Below are positions 25,759-34,223 of a DNA stretch of 64,000 nt, in pieces. Source of the stretch: Bacillota bacterium. GTDB taxonomy: Bacteria > Bacillota > Clostridia > Oscillospirales > Ruminococcaceae. The notes beneath the pieces are model-generated. The model had not been told where the DNA came from and made no database searches. It was given only the letters and a program-made list of their open reading frames with translations. Position numbers and translations under genes: made by a program. Location: the NCBI GenBank assembly GCA_023460535.1, contig JAEWPV010000007.1, positions 248,001 through 312,000 on the forward strand, written 5' to 3'. Within the stretch, counting starts at the first letter, position 1. Each line of letters starts with the position of its first letter.

Positions 25759-27423
25759 ATGATTAAAAAAATATATTTTTCTCACTACAGAAAATTGAAA
25801 GATATTAGCTTGGAGTTTAAAAAAGGTGTTAACATTATTTCTGGTACAAACGGTACATGTAAAACTTCAATTTTGCATGTTGTTAGTAATTCTTTTCAGG
25901 CGGTAACTAGGTCGTGTGAATGGCTTCATGATAACCAGGTTATTAATATCATCCGTCAAGTAAATCATCGATTAAATCAAAAAATTGAAACCTTAACCCG
26001 GGGAGACAAACAATATAATGACCCTGCTAATGGTGATAAAGGCATACTTTACTCTGTAGAGTATCATGATAACAACCCAACTTTAGAATTTAGAAAGCAC
26101 AATACTCATTCTGACAATCAAAACAAAGACCGGTATTATCTTAAACCTAAATACAATAGGGGCTCCTTGGAAAAACTCCCTTTCTTACCAGTTATTTATC
26201 TTGGATTATTCAGGTTAGTTACTTATGGTGAGTTTCAAAGTGATAATAGTATCAAAATTATTAATAAAAAACTTCCTAAAGAATATTTGGATGAAATAGC
26301 TGAAATTTACCGTGGACTAACTAGTATAGAAGTGAGTTCTATTAATCATCAAAATATGGGGGATTTAAAAATAAGAGCGGATTTCGCCACTAATAAGGAT
26401 GGTGTTGATTCTAATACCATTTCTGCTGGAGAAGATAATTTATATATTATATTGACCGCGCTAGTTTCGTTAAAATATTATTTTTCAAATATCAATAGCC
26501 ATAATTCGATTGAAAGCATCTTGCTTATAGATGAAATTGATGCTACACTTCATCCAAGTATGCAAGTAAAATTGCTTAACCTACTAAGGGAATATTCTTC
26601 AGATTATAAAATACAAATTATTGCAACTTCACATAGTCTGTATCTTTTGGATTATGCGCTAACTCATAAAGATAATGTAATATATCTATATGATAACGAT
26701 ACTGATGTATGTAGTATTCCTGATCCCGATATTTATAAAATTCATATGTACTTAAAAGGACTAACAAAAGCAGATTTATTTGAAAATAAAAAAATACCGA
26801 TTTTAACAGAAGATAACGAGGCTAGATTTCTCGCTAATATCTTGTTAGATTATTTTTATGATAAATTCGAAGAATTCAAAGATGTAAAAAACTTTTTTTA
26901 TTTCGTAGAAGCAAATATCGGTGCGGATAATTTGAAAAGCATTTTTACTGACATAAATTTAAAAATAACAACGGGGTTGATTTGCATATTAGATGGTGAC
27001 AAAAGTGTTGATTATACTAATAGAATAATAGTTTTACCTGGGCATAAATCTCCAGAGGATTTTTTACTTGAATATGCGCAGAAATTATACCTTAGAGATG
27101 ATAAGTTTTGGAAATCAGATCTTGTGTTGGAAGAAAATATTGGTAAATTGTACTATAAAGATAAATTACTAAATGAGATGGTTGCCATCAATAAAAAAAT
27201 TGCAGCATTGCAAGAAAATGGGCAAACAATACATGGTGTTAAACGTGAATTGCTAAAACCTTTTTTTATGGATCACAAAAGATTTTTCAAACTTTTGTTC
27301 GAATGGTGGTTAAGTGACCCTGAGAACGAAGTTGAAATTGATAAATTTTATAAAGGACTTAATATTCTATTCAAAAAAGTCGCTTTAATTAATGGAATTA
27401 ATCCTCAGGCGTGGAACTTGTAA
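25759..27423 (+). CDS. OLD-family-like AAA ATPase with C-terminal TOPRIM domain
   Basis: 554 residues, strongly AT-rich relative to neighbours. An ABC-type ATPase lies at the N-terminus: Walker A-like GTNGTCKTS (residues 29-37, with Cys where Gly is usual before Lys), Walker B ILLIDEIDATLHPSMQ (about 253-268) and H-switch ATSHSLYLLDYAL. A TOPRIM-like region follows: TEDNEARFLANIL (about 347-360), GADNLKSIF and ICILDGDKS (about 408-415). This domain order is that of OLD nucleases, including GajA of Gabija. Such proteins sense phage or recombination intermediates and cut DNA. It is followed 22 nt later by an adenine methylase, in a cassette bounded by terminators. Function as defence is inferred. 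Confidence 0.8.
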   Translation: MIKKIYFSHYRKLKDISLEFKKGVNIISGTNGTCKTSILHVVSNSFQAVTRSCEWLHDNQVINIIRQVNHRLNQKIETLTRGDKQYNDPANGDKGILYSVEYHDNNPTLEFRKHNTHSDNQNKDRYYLKPKYNRGSLEKLPFLPVIYLGLFRLVTYGEFQSDNSIKIINKKLPKEYLDEIAEIYRGLTSIEVSSINHQNMGDLKIRADFATNKDGVDSNTISAGEDNLYIILTALVSLKYYFSNINSHNSIESILLIDEIDATLHPSMQVKLLNLLREYSSDYKIQIIATSHSLYLLDYALTHKDNVIYLYDNDTDVCSIPDPDIYKIHMYLKGLTKADLFENKKIPILTEDNEARFLANILLDYFYDKFEEFKDVKNFFYFVEANIGADNLKSIFTDINLKITTGLICILDGDKSVDYTNRIIVLPGHKSPEDFLLEYAQKLYLRDDKFWKSDLVLEENIGKLYYKDKLLNEMVAINKKIAALQENGQTIHGVKRELLKPFFMDHKRFFKLLFEWWLSDPENEVEIDKFYKGLNILFKKVALINGINPQAWNL

Positions 27424-27445
27424 TTGCTTTTAAGGAGGGGTTGTT

Positions 27446-28276
27446 TTGCCTTCGTCATATTCGCCGCTGCGTTACCCAGGAGGAAAAGCGCAATTATATA
27501 ATTATGTTTTAAAAGTACTGGAGTCTAATGATTTGACAGGGAAAACATATTTTGAGCCCTTTGCGGGCGGAGCAGGCCTAGCATTACGTCTCCTTTTTAG
27601 CAACAAGGTAAAGCGCATAATTATTAACGACTTAGATCCGGCAATATATGCTATATGGAACTGTATTTTAAATAATACAGAAGAGTTTTGCAACAAGATT
27701 CAAAACGTTGAGATATCTGTAGCTGAATGGGATCGACAAAAGCACATATATGAACATTCAATGTTTCCTGACATTAATCTTGCCTTTTCCACTTTTTTTC
27801 TAAATAGAACCAATCGTTCAGGTGTAATTAAAGGGGGTATTATTGGTGGCCGTGCACAAGATGGACTATATGCAATTGATGCGAGATTTAATAAGCAGGC
27901 TTTGATAACAAAAATAAGAGCAATTGCAGCAAAAAAGGACCAAATAGTACTTACAAATAAGGATGCTCGAGAGCTGATAGACTCTGATTTTTTACAGAAG
28001 TATCGCAATGTTTTCATTTATTTTGATCCTCCATATGTAATTAAAGGATCACAGTTATATAAAAATTCATTCACAGAACAAGACCATATAAATTTATATA
28101 AATCCATTTCTAAATGCAAAAGGAAATGGATAGTGACGTATGATGTATGCAATTTTATTGAAGACTTATATTCAAAATATCGAGGGACTTACATCGAGTT
28201 AAATTATTCCGTAAGTACAAACACAAAGGCAAATGAAGCTATTTATTTCAGCAAAAACTTAATTATGCCAAAATGA
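27446..28276 (+). CDS. D12-class N6-adenine DNA methyltransferase (Dam-like)
   Basis: 276 residues from TTG with AAGGAGGGG upstream. Motifs: PLRYPGGKAQL (motif X), FEPFAGGAGLAL (AdoMet binding, motif I), IINDLDP, and catalytic FDPPYVIKG (DPPY, motif IV, about 191-199). Dam/DpnM-type enzymes usually methylate GATC. AT-rich like the ATPase gene before it, unlike the phage genes after it. It may protect self DNA from the partner ATPase or from host restriction. Confidence 0.9.
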   Translation: MPSSYSPLRYPGGKAQLYNYVLKVLESNDLTGKTYFEPFAGGAGLALRLLFSNKVKRIIINDLDPAIYAIWNCILNNTEEFCNKIQNVEISVAEWDRQKHIYEHSMFPDINLAFSTFFLNRTNRSGVIKGGIIGGRAQDGLYAIDARFNKQALITKIRAIAAKKDQIVLTNKDARELIDSDFLQKYRNVFIYFDPPYVIKGSQLYKNSFTEQDHINLYKSISKCKRKWIVTYDVCNFIEDLYSKYRGTYIELNYSVSTNTKANEAIYFSKNLIMPK

Positions 28277-28310
28277 AAAGACGCCCCATCACGGAGCGTC
28301 TTTTCCTTTT
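28276..28310 (+). terminator. Intrinsic terminator after the methylase
   Basis: AAAAGACGC/GCGTCTTTT stem (28276-28284, 28296-28304) with a T-rich tail, starting at the methylase stop codon. Confidence 0.85.
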
Positions 28311-28343
28311 GTCCAAATCAACACGATTGAGAGGTGGTGACGC

Positions 28344-29063
28344 TTGCCAAGACAGAGAAGCCCAGGGCGCGACAAAGCCAAGCAATTATGGATTGATAGC
28401 AATAAGACCCGCCTGCTCAAGGATATCGCCGCCGAACTCGGCGTGTCGGAACAGCAGGTGCGCAAATGGAAGAATCAAGACCAATGGAATAAAGTAACGT
28501 TACCAATCTCGAAAAGTAACGTTACCAAACGCAAGCCAGGTGGTCAGCCTAAAAACAAGAACGCCGTCGGCAATGATGGCGGTGCCCCTATCGAAAACAA
28601 AAACGCAGAAAAGCATGGTTTCTTCTCGAAGTATCTTCCGGAAGAGACCTTTGCTATTATCCAGCAGATTGATAGCAAGCCGCCGCTTGATATCCTGTGG
28701 GAAAACATTCAGATAGCCTACGCCGCTATTATCCGTGCGCAGAACATCATGTATGTTCGCGACAAGGAGGATAGCACTACAACGCAGATCGCGCGTTCCG
28801 ATGGAGATACATCCTCAAGTGAAAAGTGGGAGGTACAGCAGGCGTGGGATAAGCAGGCGAACTTTCTTAAGGCGCAATCGCGTGCGCAGTCAGAGTTGCG
28901 CGGGCTGATCCGTCAGTACGACGATATGCTTCACAAGAACTGGGACCTTGCAACAGAGGAGCAAAAGGCGCGTATCGACGCATTGAGGGCAAAGGTTCGT
29001 GTCGACGACAACACGACCGGTGCCCTCCCCGACCTCATAGAAGGATTGAAGCAGAATGAATAA
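28344..29063 (+). CDS. terS: Phage terminase small subunit (PBSX-type)
   Basis: 239 residues starting with a helix-turn-helix (KAKQLWIDSNKTRLLKDIAAELGVSEQQVRKWKNQDQW, about 11-50), then a basic GGQPKNKNAVGNDGGAP segment, then a helical oligomerisation region. It binds the packaging site and recruits TerL. TTG start with GAGAGGTGGTG upstream. Carries two 16-bp direct repeats just after the HTH codons. Overlaps terL by 8 nt. Confidence 0.93.
   Translation: MPRQRSPGRDKAKQLWIDSNKTRLLKDIAAELGVSEQQVRKWKNQDQWNKVTLPISKSNVTKRKPGGQPKNKNAVGNDGGAPIENKNAEKHGFFSKYLPEETFAIIQQIDSKPPLDILWENIQIAYAAIIRAQNIMYVRDKEDSTTTQIARSDGDTSSSEKWEVQQAWDKQANFLKAQSRAQSELRGLIRQYDDMLHKNWDLATEEQKARIDALRAKVRVDDNTTGALPDLIEGLKQNE
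28491..28528. repeat. Two 16-bp repeats inside terS, candidate pac-type site
   Basis: AAAGTAACGTTACCAA at 28491-28506 and again at 28513-28528, 22 bp apart, each containing the palindrome GTAACGTTAC. They share AAAGTAAC with the iteron array at 22.6 kb. Confidence 0.5.
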
Positions 29064-30273
29064 AGTCTACTCCCCGAAGCAGCTTGACCTTATGCGCTTA
29101 TGGCAGCACAATAAGCTTAAACGCATCAATCTGCTGGAGGGTTCCGTCCGATCGGGCAAGACATGGATATCTCTTGTTCTGTGGGCGTTTTGGGTGGCGA
29201 CATCCCCTATCGACGGCAACTACCTCATGGTTGCAAAGACGCTAACCAGTTTACGGCGTAACTGCCTTGACCTACTGCAGACGCTCGTCGGAACAAAGTA
29301 CTTCACATATAGCCTCAGCAAGAAGGAAGGTCGCCTGTTCGGGCGGCTGATATATCTTGAGGGTGTGAACGACGCAAGGGCTGAGAGCAAGATACGCGGC
29401 ATGACGTTGCAAGGTGCATACTGCGACGAGCTGACGCTGTTCACCGAAGACTTTTTCGCGATGCTTCTATCCCGTCTTTCCGAAGCCGGCGCAAAACTTA
29501 TCGCCACCACCAACCCCGACAGCCCGTATCACTGGGTAAAAGTCAAATACATGGACCGTCAAGGCGAGTTGAATATGCTTGTCCTGAAATTTTTGATAGA
29601 TGATAACCCGTTTCTTGACGCCGAGTATGTGGAGAACCTCAAACGCGAGTACACAGGTGTATTCTACGACCGCTTTATCCGCGGTTTGTGGGTAGTGGCT
29701 GAGGGACTTATCTACCCCGAGGCGGCAGAGGGCAAATACACGGTGCCTGACGACCCGCAGCGCAAGTACATGCAATATTACATATCCATTGACTACGGCA
29801 CACTCAACCCGTGCTCTATGGGGCTGTGGGGCTTGTCTGGTGGCGTGTGGTATCGCATCAAAGAGTATTACCATTCAGGACGCGATACCAGCCGACAGTT
29901 GACGGACGAGGAGTATTACGACGAGCTTGCCGCACTGGAGGGTGGATTACCCATACGAGCGGTTATCGTAGACCCGTCGGCGGCATCGTTCATCGCGACC
30001 ATCCGTAGGCATGGCAAATACCATGTTCGGCAAGCTGATAACGCAGTGCTTGATGGCATTCGCAACACTGCGGCGGCAATGCAATCCGGCAAGGTTCGCA
30101 TCTGCGAGAACTGCACAAACACACTCGCAGAATTCGCTTCATACCGCTGGGACGAAAAATCCGCGGAGGATAAGCCAATCAAAGAGAATGACCATGCGAT
30201 GGATGATATTCGCTATTTTGTGAATACCGTTGTTGCTAAAGACGGTGGCAAATTCATTAACGTTGAATTATAG
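29056..30273 (+). CDS. terL: Phage terminase large subunit (PBSX family)
   Basis: 405 residues. ATPase domain with Walker A-like GSVRSGKTWISLV (about 29-41) and Walker B-like GAYCDELTLFTEDFF (about 118-131), then a coupling motif ATTNPDSPYHW. The C-terminal RNase H-like nuclease has Asp residues in SIDYGTLNPCSMG (about 247), AVIVDPSA (about 307) and the final DHAMDDIRY. Pumps and cuts phage DNA into proheads. Full length for the family. Confidence 0.96.
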   Translation: MNKVYSPKQLDLMRLWQHNKLKRINLLEGSVRSGKTWISLVLWAFWVATSPIDGNYLMVAKTLTSLRRNCLDLLQTLVGTKYFTYSLSKKEGRLFGRLIYLEGVNDARAESKIRGMTLQGAYCDELTLFTEDFFAMLLSRLSEAGAKLIATTNPDSPYHWVKVKYMDRQGELNMLVLKFLIDDNPFLDAEYVENLKREYTGVFYDRFIRGLWVVAEGLIYPEAAEGKYTVPDDPQRKYMQYYISIDYGTLNPCSMGLWGLSGGVWYRIKEYYHSGRDTSRQLTDEEYYDELAALEGGLPIRAVIVDPSAASFIATIRRHGKYHVRQADNAVLDGIRNTAAAMQSGKVRICENCTNTLAEFASYRWDEKSAEDKPIKENDHAMDDIRYFVNTVVAKDGGKFINVEL

Positions 30274-30285
30274 GCAGGTGACAAC

Positions 30286-31665
30286 ATGCTGACAAACCTA
30301 AACTGGCTATCCGACGGGGTATCATACCCCCCTCCCTCGGAAAAGGAGCGCATCGAGCAGTACAAACTCAACGAACAGCTTTTCCTTACCCGGCATGCCG
30401 AGGCGTGGAAAAGCGACTTTGAGGAAATCGCCCGACGCCTCCGCAAAAAAAACCATGATGTAAATACGGTTATAAACTATCAGCAGTTGCTCTCTAAGAA
30501 GACTGCTGATTTTGTTTGCGGCGAACCGCCCACGCTTGAGACGGAGCAGGACACAGACGCGCTATCGAAACTGCTTGAAAGGCAGCGTTGGGGCGTACGT
30601 CTGTATGAGGCGATTATCGACGTGAGCCGCTACGGCAATGCGGTGCTAAAGTTTGTCGGCGACGGGCTGACCGCTGTGTCTCCACTCTACTGGTACCCGG
30701 TCGTTGACCCGGCAGACCTTAAGACAATCACGCATCACGTTATCGCATACCCAATCACACCAGATGGCAACGGCAAGATGACTGAGCTGTATGTGGAGAT
30801 ACATACGACTGGGACTATTGAGACCCGTCTGTACGGATTTGATGAGGATAAACGTGAGATTGGCGAGCTGACCAATACTGCGCGCGCCAGTACAGGTTTA
30901 ACCGATTTTGCCGTGCAGGCATTGACCAACATCACCCACAGCGGCAGCGTGTTTGGTGTGGATGACTATGCAATCATCAATAGCATCGTGGCGGCGATTA
31001 TGTGGCGTCTGCGCTGCATTGACACGGTGCTGGATAAGCATAGCGAGCCTAGTCTTAGCGGACCCAAGGATGCGCTTACATACGATGAGCGCACGGGACG
31101 GTATTTCCTTGACCTGGGCAACTACTTCGCCCGAAACACCCGTGACGACCCTGACGTTCAGTACATTACGTGGGACGGCAGTCTGGAATCGGCATTTACC
31201 GAAATCGACAAGCTACTCCAACAGCTCTACACACTGTCCGAGATGGGGCAAGCATTGATGGAGGGAGGCGGCGGAGGCACAGCAGACAGTGGCACGGCGC
31301 TGAAACTGCGCATGGTGGCACCGCGTACCAAAGCGGCACGTATTGCTGGAATGAACACCGCGACCATTAAGCAGATTATTGTCATGCTTGCCGGACTAAA
31401 CGGTATTGCACTCGACTATGACGGATTGACCCTCCACTGGAACGACGGTTTGCCCGTCGACGAAGTAGAGCAGATAAACACCCTTACAACCGCTACCGGC
31501 GGCAAGGCAATCATGAGCCAATACTCCGCCATGAAGCGCATGGGGCTGTCTGATGATGAGGTGGAGGCAGAGCTTGAGCAGATGACAGAGGAGCAAGCAG
31601 CCTCTACCCCGCCGGTACTCGGTGCGATTGACTTGCACGAGGATGATACAGGCGGTGAGGAGTAA
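30286..31665 (+). CDS. Phage portal protein (SPP1 gp6-like)
   Basis: 459 residues, dodecameric DNA gateway at one head vertex. Features: N-terminal RKKNHDVNTVINYQQLLSKKTADFVCGEPPTLE, central SRYGNAVLKF and SPLYWYPVVDP, clip/crown region, and an acidic C-terminal tail (EEVEAELEQMTEEQAA...). Position between TerL and the MuF gene is canonical. RBS GCAGGTGAC. Confidence 0.93.
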   Translation: MLTNLNWLSDGVSYPPPSEKERIEQYKLNEQLFLTRHAEAWKSDFEEIARRLRKKNHDVNTVINYQQLLSKKTADFVCGEPPTLETEQDTDALSKLLERQRWGVRLYEAIIDVSRYGNAVLKFVGDGLTAVSPLYWYPVVDPADLKTITHHVIAYPITPDGNGKMTELYVEIHTTGTIETRLYGFDEDKREIGELTNTARASTGLTDFAVQALTNITHSGSVFGVDDYAIINSIVAAIMWRLRCIDTVLDKHSEPSLSGPKDALTYDERTGRYFLDLGNYFARNTRDDPDVQYITWDGSLESAFTEIDKLLQQLYTLSEMGQALMEGGGGGTADSGTALKLRMVAPRTKAARIAGMNTATIKQIIVMLAGLNGIALDYDGLTLHWNDGLPVDEVEQINTLTTATGGKAIMSQYSAMKRMGLSDDEVEAELEQMTEEQAASTPPVLGAIDLHEDDTGGEE

Positions 31666-33281
31666 TGCCCAAGCCTACGCAGCAGGAGCTTGAAAACCTC
31701 GTAAAGCTGTTCCTGTCGGCTCGCGACCAGTTGATTGACACCGTCATAAACTATCGCGGCGTTGGCACCAAGGTGTATGCCAACACCATCCTCAAACAGT
31801 TGGAAAAGCAGCTGAAACGCATGGAGCGGCAATCAGCTTACTACGTTGAATCAGTTATCCCCGTCGAGTACCAAAAAGGGCTTGATGAGGTATACGGGTA
31901 CTTTAAGCGCAACAACCTGATGATGTCCCCGCCAGCTGCTTTTGCACAGCTCCACGGCGACATGATTTACATGGTCGCCCGCGAGATGCAATACCAAATC
32001 GGCCAGGGATTGGAGCAGGCAGGGCGTCAGGTTATCCGTTACGTCGAGGACGCTCGAGACGATGCGCTGCGTATGGTTGGGCTGGAGGCGACCGGCGAAA
32101 AGCTGGCGTCCGGCTCGACTGTCCGGCAGATGCAGCAGAACCTTGTTGGCAAGCTTCAGTCGCAAGGGTTTATGACTGTACAATATGGCTCTGGCAAGCG
32201 TGCGTATCAAGTGTCACTCGATGCCTACGCCGCCATGGTCGCAAGGTCAACCACCCGCGAGGCGGGCAATCTAGCCAGAGAAACACAGCTGACCGCAAAC
32301 GGTTATGACCTAGTACGCATGACGTCACACTATCCCACCTGTGAGATATGTGCGCAGTTTCAGGGGCGAGTTTACAGTATCTCAGGCGATGACAAGAGGT
32401 TTCCACCGCTTTCTCGGGCGTTCTCGTCCGGCTACCGCAACATCCATCCAAATTGCAGGCATAGCGTACACCCGTATATCGAGAGCCTGCAGAGCGAGGA
32501 GGACTTAGCAGCCGACATTGCCCGCAGCAACCGCCCATTTGAGGACAATCGCCCTGACGCTGAGCGTGCACTGTACAACAAACAGCAGGTTCGAAACCGG
32601 CAGATACGGCAAGACCGGTATCAATACGAGCGATATAGAGCAAGGCTGGGAGATGATGCTCCAAAAAGTTTTCATGCTTTTCGGAAGCTAAAAAACGCCG
32701 GCGGGGAGGGATGGGGTATTATCGAAGCTCAATACAAGGGCATGGGGTATTACGACAAGGCGGTTAAGGCTGAGCCTACCATCACTGCCGCAGTAAAAGA
32801 TGTGGGCGCTTCGGTCGGCATGGATCCTGTCGGACTTGACTACCGTGTAAAAAGCAAAGATTCGTATTTGCGCAAAATTCGTGCAAACTACAATCCCGGC
32901 GGTAACGAATACGAGGTCAAGGATATCTTGCGGTACACTCTGACATCTGATGCCGATTCCCTCGCCAACAAAACGACATCCTCCATTGACACCTTTTCCC
33001 ATAACGGGTATAATACAAGTGAAGTGAAGAACTACTGGCTTGATAAGAATAACCCCTATAACGGGATAAACACTGTGGTGCGTACCCTGAACGGGCAACC
33101 GTTTGAAGTTCAGTACCACACTCCGGAAAGCTTTGCGGTGAAAAACGGAGAAATGCACAAGCTGTACGAGCAGTGGAGATCGCTCCCGAAGGATGCCCCT
33201 CTTCGGTCTGAACTGGAAACAAAGATGGCGAAGTTGTCCGAATCCATGCAAAAGCCTCCCGGAATAGAAAGGGTGAAATAG
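31665..33281 (+). CDS. MuF/minor capsid protein with C-terminal RelA/SpoT-like toxin domain
   Basis: 538 residues. About 1-270 are a phage minor capsid protein: helical N-terminus, then the MuF-type core with HYPTCEICAQFQGRVYSISG and YRNIHPNCRHSVHPY. The C-terminal 175 residues are not needed for head assembly in related phages and resemble a RelA/SpoT nucleotidyltransferase: LDYRVKSKDSYLRKIRANY, VKDILRYTLTS, GYNTSEVKNYWLDKNNPYNGINTVVRTLNGQPFEVQYHTPESF, and NGEMHKLYEQWR. This is the pattern of MuF polymorphic toxins delivered or stored with virions. The next small gene may encode the immunity protein. Activity, either (p)ppGpp-like synthesis or tRNA pyrophosphorylation, is inferred. Confidence 0.82.
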   Translation: MPKPTQQELENLVKLFLSARDQLIDTVINYRGVGTKVYANTILKQLEKQLKRMERQSAYYVESVIPVEYQKGLDEVYGYFKRNNLMMSPPAAFAQLHGDMIYMVAREMQYQIGQGLEQAGRQVIRYVEDARDDALRMVGLEATGEKLASGSTVRQMQQNLVGKLQSQGFMTVQYGSGKRAYQVSLDAYAAMVARSTTREAGNLARETQLTANGYDLVRMTSHYPTCEICAQFQGRVYSISGDDKRFPPLSRAFSSGYRNIHPNCRHSVHPYIESLQSEEDLAADIARSNRPFEDNRPDAERALYNKQQVRNRQIRQDRYQYERYRARLGDDAPKSFHAFRKLKNAGGEGWGIIEAQYKGMGYYDKAVKAEPTITAAVKDVGASVGMDPVGLDYRVKSKDSYLRKIRANYNPGGNEYEVKDILRYTLTSDADSLANKTTSSIDTFSHNGYNTSEVKNYWLDKNNPYNGINTVVRTLNGQPFEVQYHTPESFAVKNGEMHKLYEQWRSLPKDAPLRSELETKMAKLSESMQKPPGIERVK

Positions 33282-33282
33282 A

Positions 33283-33504
33283 TTGCCGACATATTATAAG
33301 ATACTTGACCTCAACTTGATTGGACGACAGGACAGTATGTTTGACTGCTACATCTACGACCCCGTCAAGGGCTGGGTGTGGGACGCCGAACGCATACTGA
33401 TGGATCGTATCATCGGCTATGATAACGACGGCATCGGCAGTTCGGACATAATGAACCGCATCGAAAAAATAACCGAGCAAGAAGCATTTGCGCTAATCAA
33501 TTAA
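33283..33504 (+). CDS. Small acidic protein, candidate immunity partner of the MuF toxin
   Basis: 73 residues, starting TTG one base after the MuF stop: MPTYYKILDLNLIGRQDSMFDCYIYDPVKGWVWDAERILMDRIIGYDNDGIGSSDIMNRIEKITEQEAFALIN. Acidic, with no phage structural similarity seen. Immediate 3' location and a terminator right after it fit a toxin-immunity pair. Function not shown. Confidence 0.6.
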   Translation: MPTYYKILDLNLIGRQDSMFDCYIYDPVKGWVWDAERILMDRIIGYDNDGIGSSDIMNRIEKITEQEAFALIN

Positions 33505-33534
33505 ACCATCCTCTTTATCCGAGGGTGGTTTTTT
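33504..33534 (+). terminator. Intrinsic terminator between MuF/immunity and head genes
   Basis: AACCATCCTC/GAGGGTGGTT stem (one G-U pair) followed by TTTTT. It could lower expression of downstream genes unless antitermination operates. Confidence 0.8.
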
Positions 33535-33645
33535 CATGCCCCAGTAATCCCAGCGCTGATGCGCTGATTACAAATACAAACACAAGCGCGGCCTGATGGC
33601 GGCGCTATTTTTGCGGCTTGATGCCGCGCAAAGGAGGACTATACC

Positions 33646-34203
33646 ATGCATAAACTCAAAAACCCGCTGCGCATCAGCATGCAACACTTTGCAGAGGGTG
33701 GCGATCCGCCTCCTGCAGCACCGCCCGCTGCACCTGCCGGTGACGATAGCAAAACCTACACCGCAGACTATGTAAGAGCTCTGCGGCAGGAGGCAAAGGA
33801 TAATCGTATCAAGGCAAGCGGGTTCGAAAAAGCTATCCGCACAGCCTTTAGCCTCAAAGATGATGAGGACATCGGCGACATCGGACAACGCCTGACCGCA
33901 CGCGAAGCAGCAACACTCAAAGCCGCGAATGACCGCTTGATAGCGGCAGAGCTCAAGGCATTGAGTGGATACGACCACAAGCTGCTCGCAAAACTGATTG
34001 ACCTGTCAGCCGTCAAGGTAGACGAGCAGGGCAATGTTACAGGCGTCAAGGAGGCGGCAGAAGCCGCCGCAAAGGAGTACCCTGTCGTGCTTAAGGACGC
34101 GCCTCCCCCGGCAGACCCCAAAGTCCCCGGTTCGGGCGGAAACCCTCCACCCGCACCCGGAGCCCCAAAAACGCCGCTACCCAGCGGTACCGTAATTTTT
34201 TAA
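33646..34203 (+). CDS. Capsid scaffolding protein (DUF4355-like)
   Basis: 185 residues: short N-terminus, Pro/Ala-rich linkers at both ends, and a charged helical centre (SKTYTADYVRALRQEAKDNRIKASGFEKAIRTAFSLKDDEDIGDIGQRLTAREA). Location directly before the major capsid gene and this composition fit phage scaffold proteins that guide prohead assembly. RBS AAAGGAGGAC. Confidence 0.82.
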   Translation: MHKLKNPLRISMQHFAEGGDPPPAAPPAAPAGDDSKTYTADYVRALRQEAKDNRIKASGFEKAIRTAFSLKDDEDIGDIGQRLTAREAATLKAANDRLIAAELKALSGYDHKLLAKLIDLSAVKVDEQGNVTGVKEAAEAAAKEYPVVLKDAPPPADPKVPGSGGNPPPAPGAPKTPLPSGTVIF

Positions 34204-34223
34204 TGACGAAAGGATGATTTTGA

